Both the position numbers and the translations under genes were made by a program. Below are positions 63,490 to 64,000 of a stretch of DNA of 64,000 nucleotides, in pieces (within the stretch, counting starts at the first letter, position 1; the number at the start of each line of letters is the position of its first letter). The notes under the pieces are model-generated. The model did no database searches. It saw only the letters and a program-made list of their open reading frames with translations, and was not told where the DNA came from. This stretch comes from Bdellovibrionia bacterium (GTDB lineage Bacteria; Bdellovibrionota; Bdellovibrionia; Bdellovibrionales; JAGQZY01): positions 1,116,001 through 1,180,000 of the forward strand of contig JAUICP010000001.1 of NCBI GenBank assembly GCA_030427805.1, written 5' to 3'.

Positions 63490-64000
63490 ATGGAAAAGTA
63501 CAGAAAATTACTGATCGTTTTTATCGCTGGAATAACTGTCACAACTTTAGTCTTGTCTGATGCAAACGCAGCTGATGAGCAGACAGCATTACTTGAAGCT
63601 GAGATGGCGTTTGCCGATTCAGAGGCCTCGATTGCTGAAGCAGAGGATGCTTTGAAGAGGGCTGAAGAAGAAGAAGCTAAGGCAAAGAAAGCTAAGTCTC
63701 AAGCCAAGAATGAAATTGTAGAGGCCCAAGCTCAAGAGCAAAGAGCAAAGGTTGAAATTGCTAAGGCTGAAAAGCGAGAGAACTCGGCTAGAGATGTTCG
63801 ATTATCCGCTGAAAAACAAATTCAAGCGGCCCTTCAACGACAAGAAGTTGCTCGAAGAAGTCTCGAAGCTGCAGAGAAAAGACTCAGAGAAGCGATCGCA
63901 GCTCGCGATAAAGCCCTGGCTCTTAAAAAAGCAGAAGAGCAAAAAGCACTTGATTTAGAAAAGCAAACTAAAGATCTAATTGCTGAAGGTGACCAGGTTA
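63490..64000 (+). CDS. Secreted Ala/Glu/Lys coiled-coil protein, 3'-truncated by the window
   Basis: The frame stays open from ATG 63490 to the window end, 170 codons, and is cut off. It begins with a signal peptide (MEKYRKLLIVFIAGITV...DANA) and continues as an almost uninterrupted coiled coil very rich in Ala, Glu, Lys and Gln (AEDALKRAEEEEAKAKKAK, EKRLREAIAARDKALALKK). AAAAGG precedes the ATG. It is probably a periplasmic or TolA-like spacer or envelope protein. Without the C-terminus its role cannot be given. Confidence 0.75.
   Translation, partial: MEKYRKLLIVFIAGITVTTLVLSDANAADEQTALLEAEMAFADSEASIAEAEDALKRAEEEEAKAKKAKSQAKNEIVEAQAQEQRAKVEIAKAEKRENSARDVRLSAEKQIQAALQRQEVARRSLEAAEKRLREAIAARDKALALKKAEEQKALDLEKQTKDLIAEGDQV

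Noticed and set aside
63752-63958. 68-codon frame inside the coiled-coil gene
   Set aside because: Out of frame with the long open frame that starts at 63490 with a signal peptide, so a shadow.
1-64000. CRISPR arrays, insertion sequences, prophage, integrases, toxin-antitoxin pairs
   Set aside because: No spaced direct repeats, transposase motifs or phage structural genes are seen on either strand.

Overview
The window looks like chromosomal DNA of a Gram-negative bacterium of the Bdellovibrionota / former delta-proteobacterial type. The Gram-negative assignment rests on an LptG permease, a TonB-dependent receptor, a soluble lytic transglycosylase and many lipoproteins. The Bdellovibrionota leaning is inference. 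It rests on the unusually high number of secreted or lipid-anchored proteases, lipoprotein signals ending in FQNC, a receiver protein of RomR-like layout, a single-gene LptG, and a hybrid kinase with HisKA, HATPase, REC and Hpt modules. I see no tRNA, rRNA, CRISPR, insertion sequence or prophage. Gene density is high, and most genes are core metabolism or envelope functions.

Layout. 0-5.3 kb: a small unknown gene, a DUF899 thioredoxin-like protein, a secreted Cys-rich protein, a MATE exporter and a di-haem peroxidase with an extra C-terminal repeat region. 5.3-9.3 kb: divergent glutamine synthetase II and aconitase. 9.3-15 kb (minus strand): two thioredoxin-fold proteins, a membrane-anchored GyrI-like protein, birA, nadC and a receiver protein with a long acidic tail. 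15-21.8 kb (plus): lptG, def, fmt, rpe, hutH, hutU. 21.9-38.5 kb: accessory, secretory region with two secreted HExxH proteins, two subtilase lipoproteins, one thermolysin-like lipoprotein, one pseudo-thermolysin lipoprotein, two membrane-anchored proteins that resemble thermolysin propeptides, plus hutI, plsC, glpK, a FliG-like protein and a pilin-like peptide. 38.5-46.8 kb: secreted unknowns, a TPR/SLT transglycosylase behind a strongly structured leader, and an oppABC set without ATPases. 46.8-56.3 kb: ychF, a hybrid sensor kinase, a TonB receptor, a PqqD/pseudo-M50/cNMP membrane protein with a GspG-like partner, and a Sco/PCuAC copper pair. 56.3-63 kb (minus): queuosine-precursor transporter, pth, rplY, prs, then S41 protease, rdgB, rph and an amidase. 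63-64 kb: a possible small RNA and the start of a secreted Ala/Glu coiled-coil protein that runs off the window.

How it fits together. Secreted proteases, an oligopeptide importer and the histidine-degradation genes hutH, hutU and hutI would suit a cell living on external protein, such as a predator or a scavenger. The most interesting items are: (1) the thermolysin-like enzyme and its dead paralogue, each near a separate membrane-anchored propeptide-like protein; (2) a three-way-junction RNA structure in the leader of the lytic transglycosylase gene; (3) the degenerate site-2-protease/cNMP protein paired with a GspG-like protein; (4) a bacterial protein with the TEX264-like layout of one membrane segment plus a GyrI-like domain. 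These family assignments come from reading motifs by eye, without a database search.
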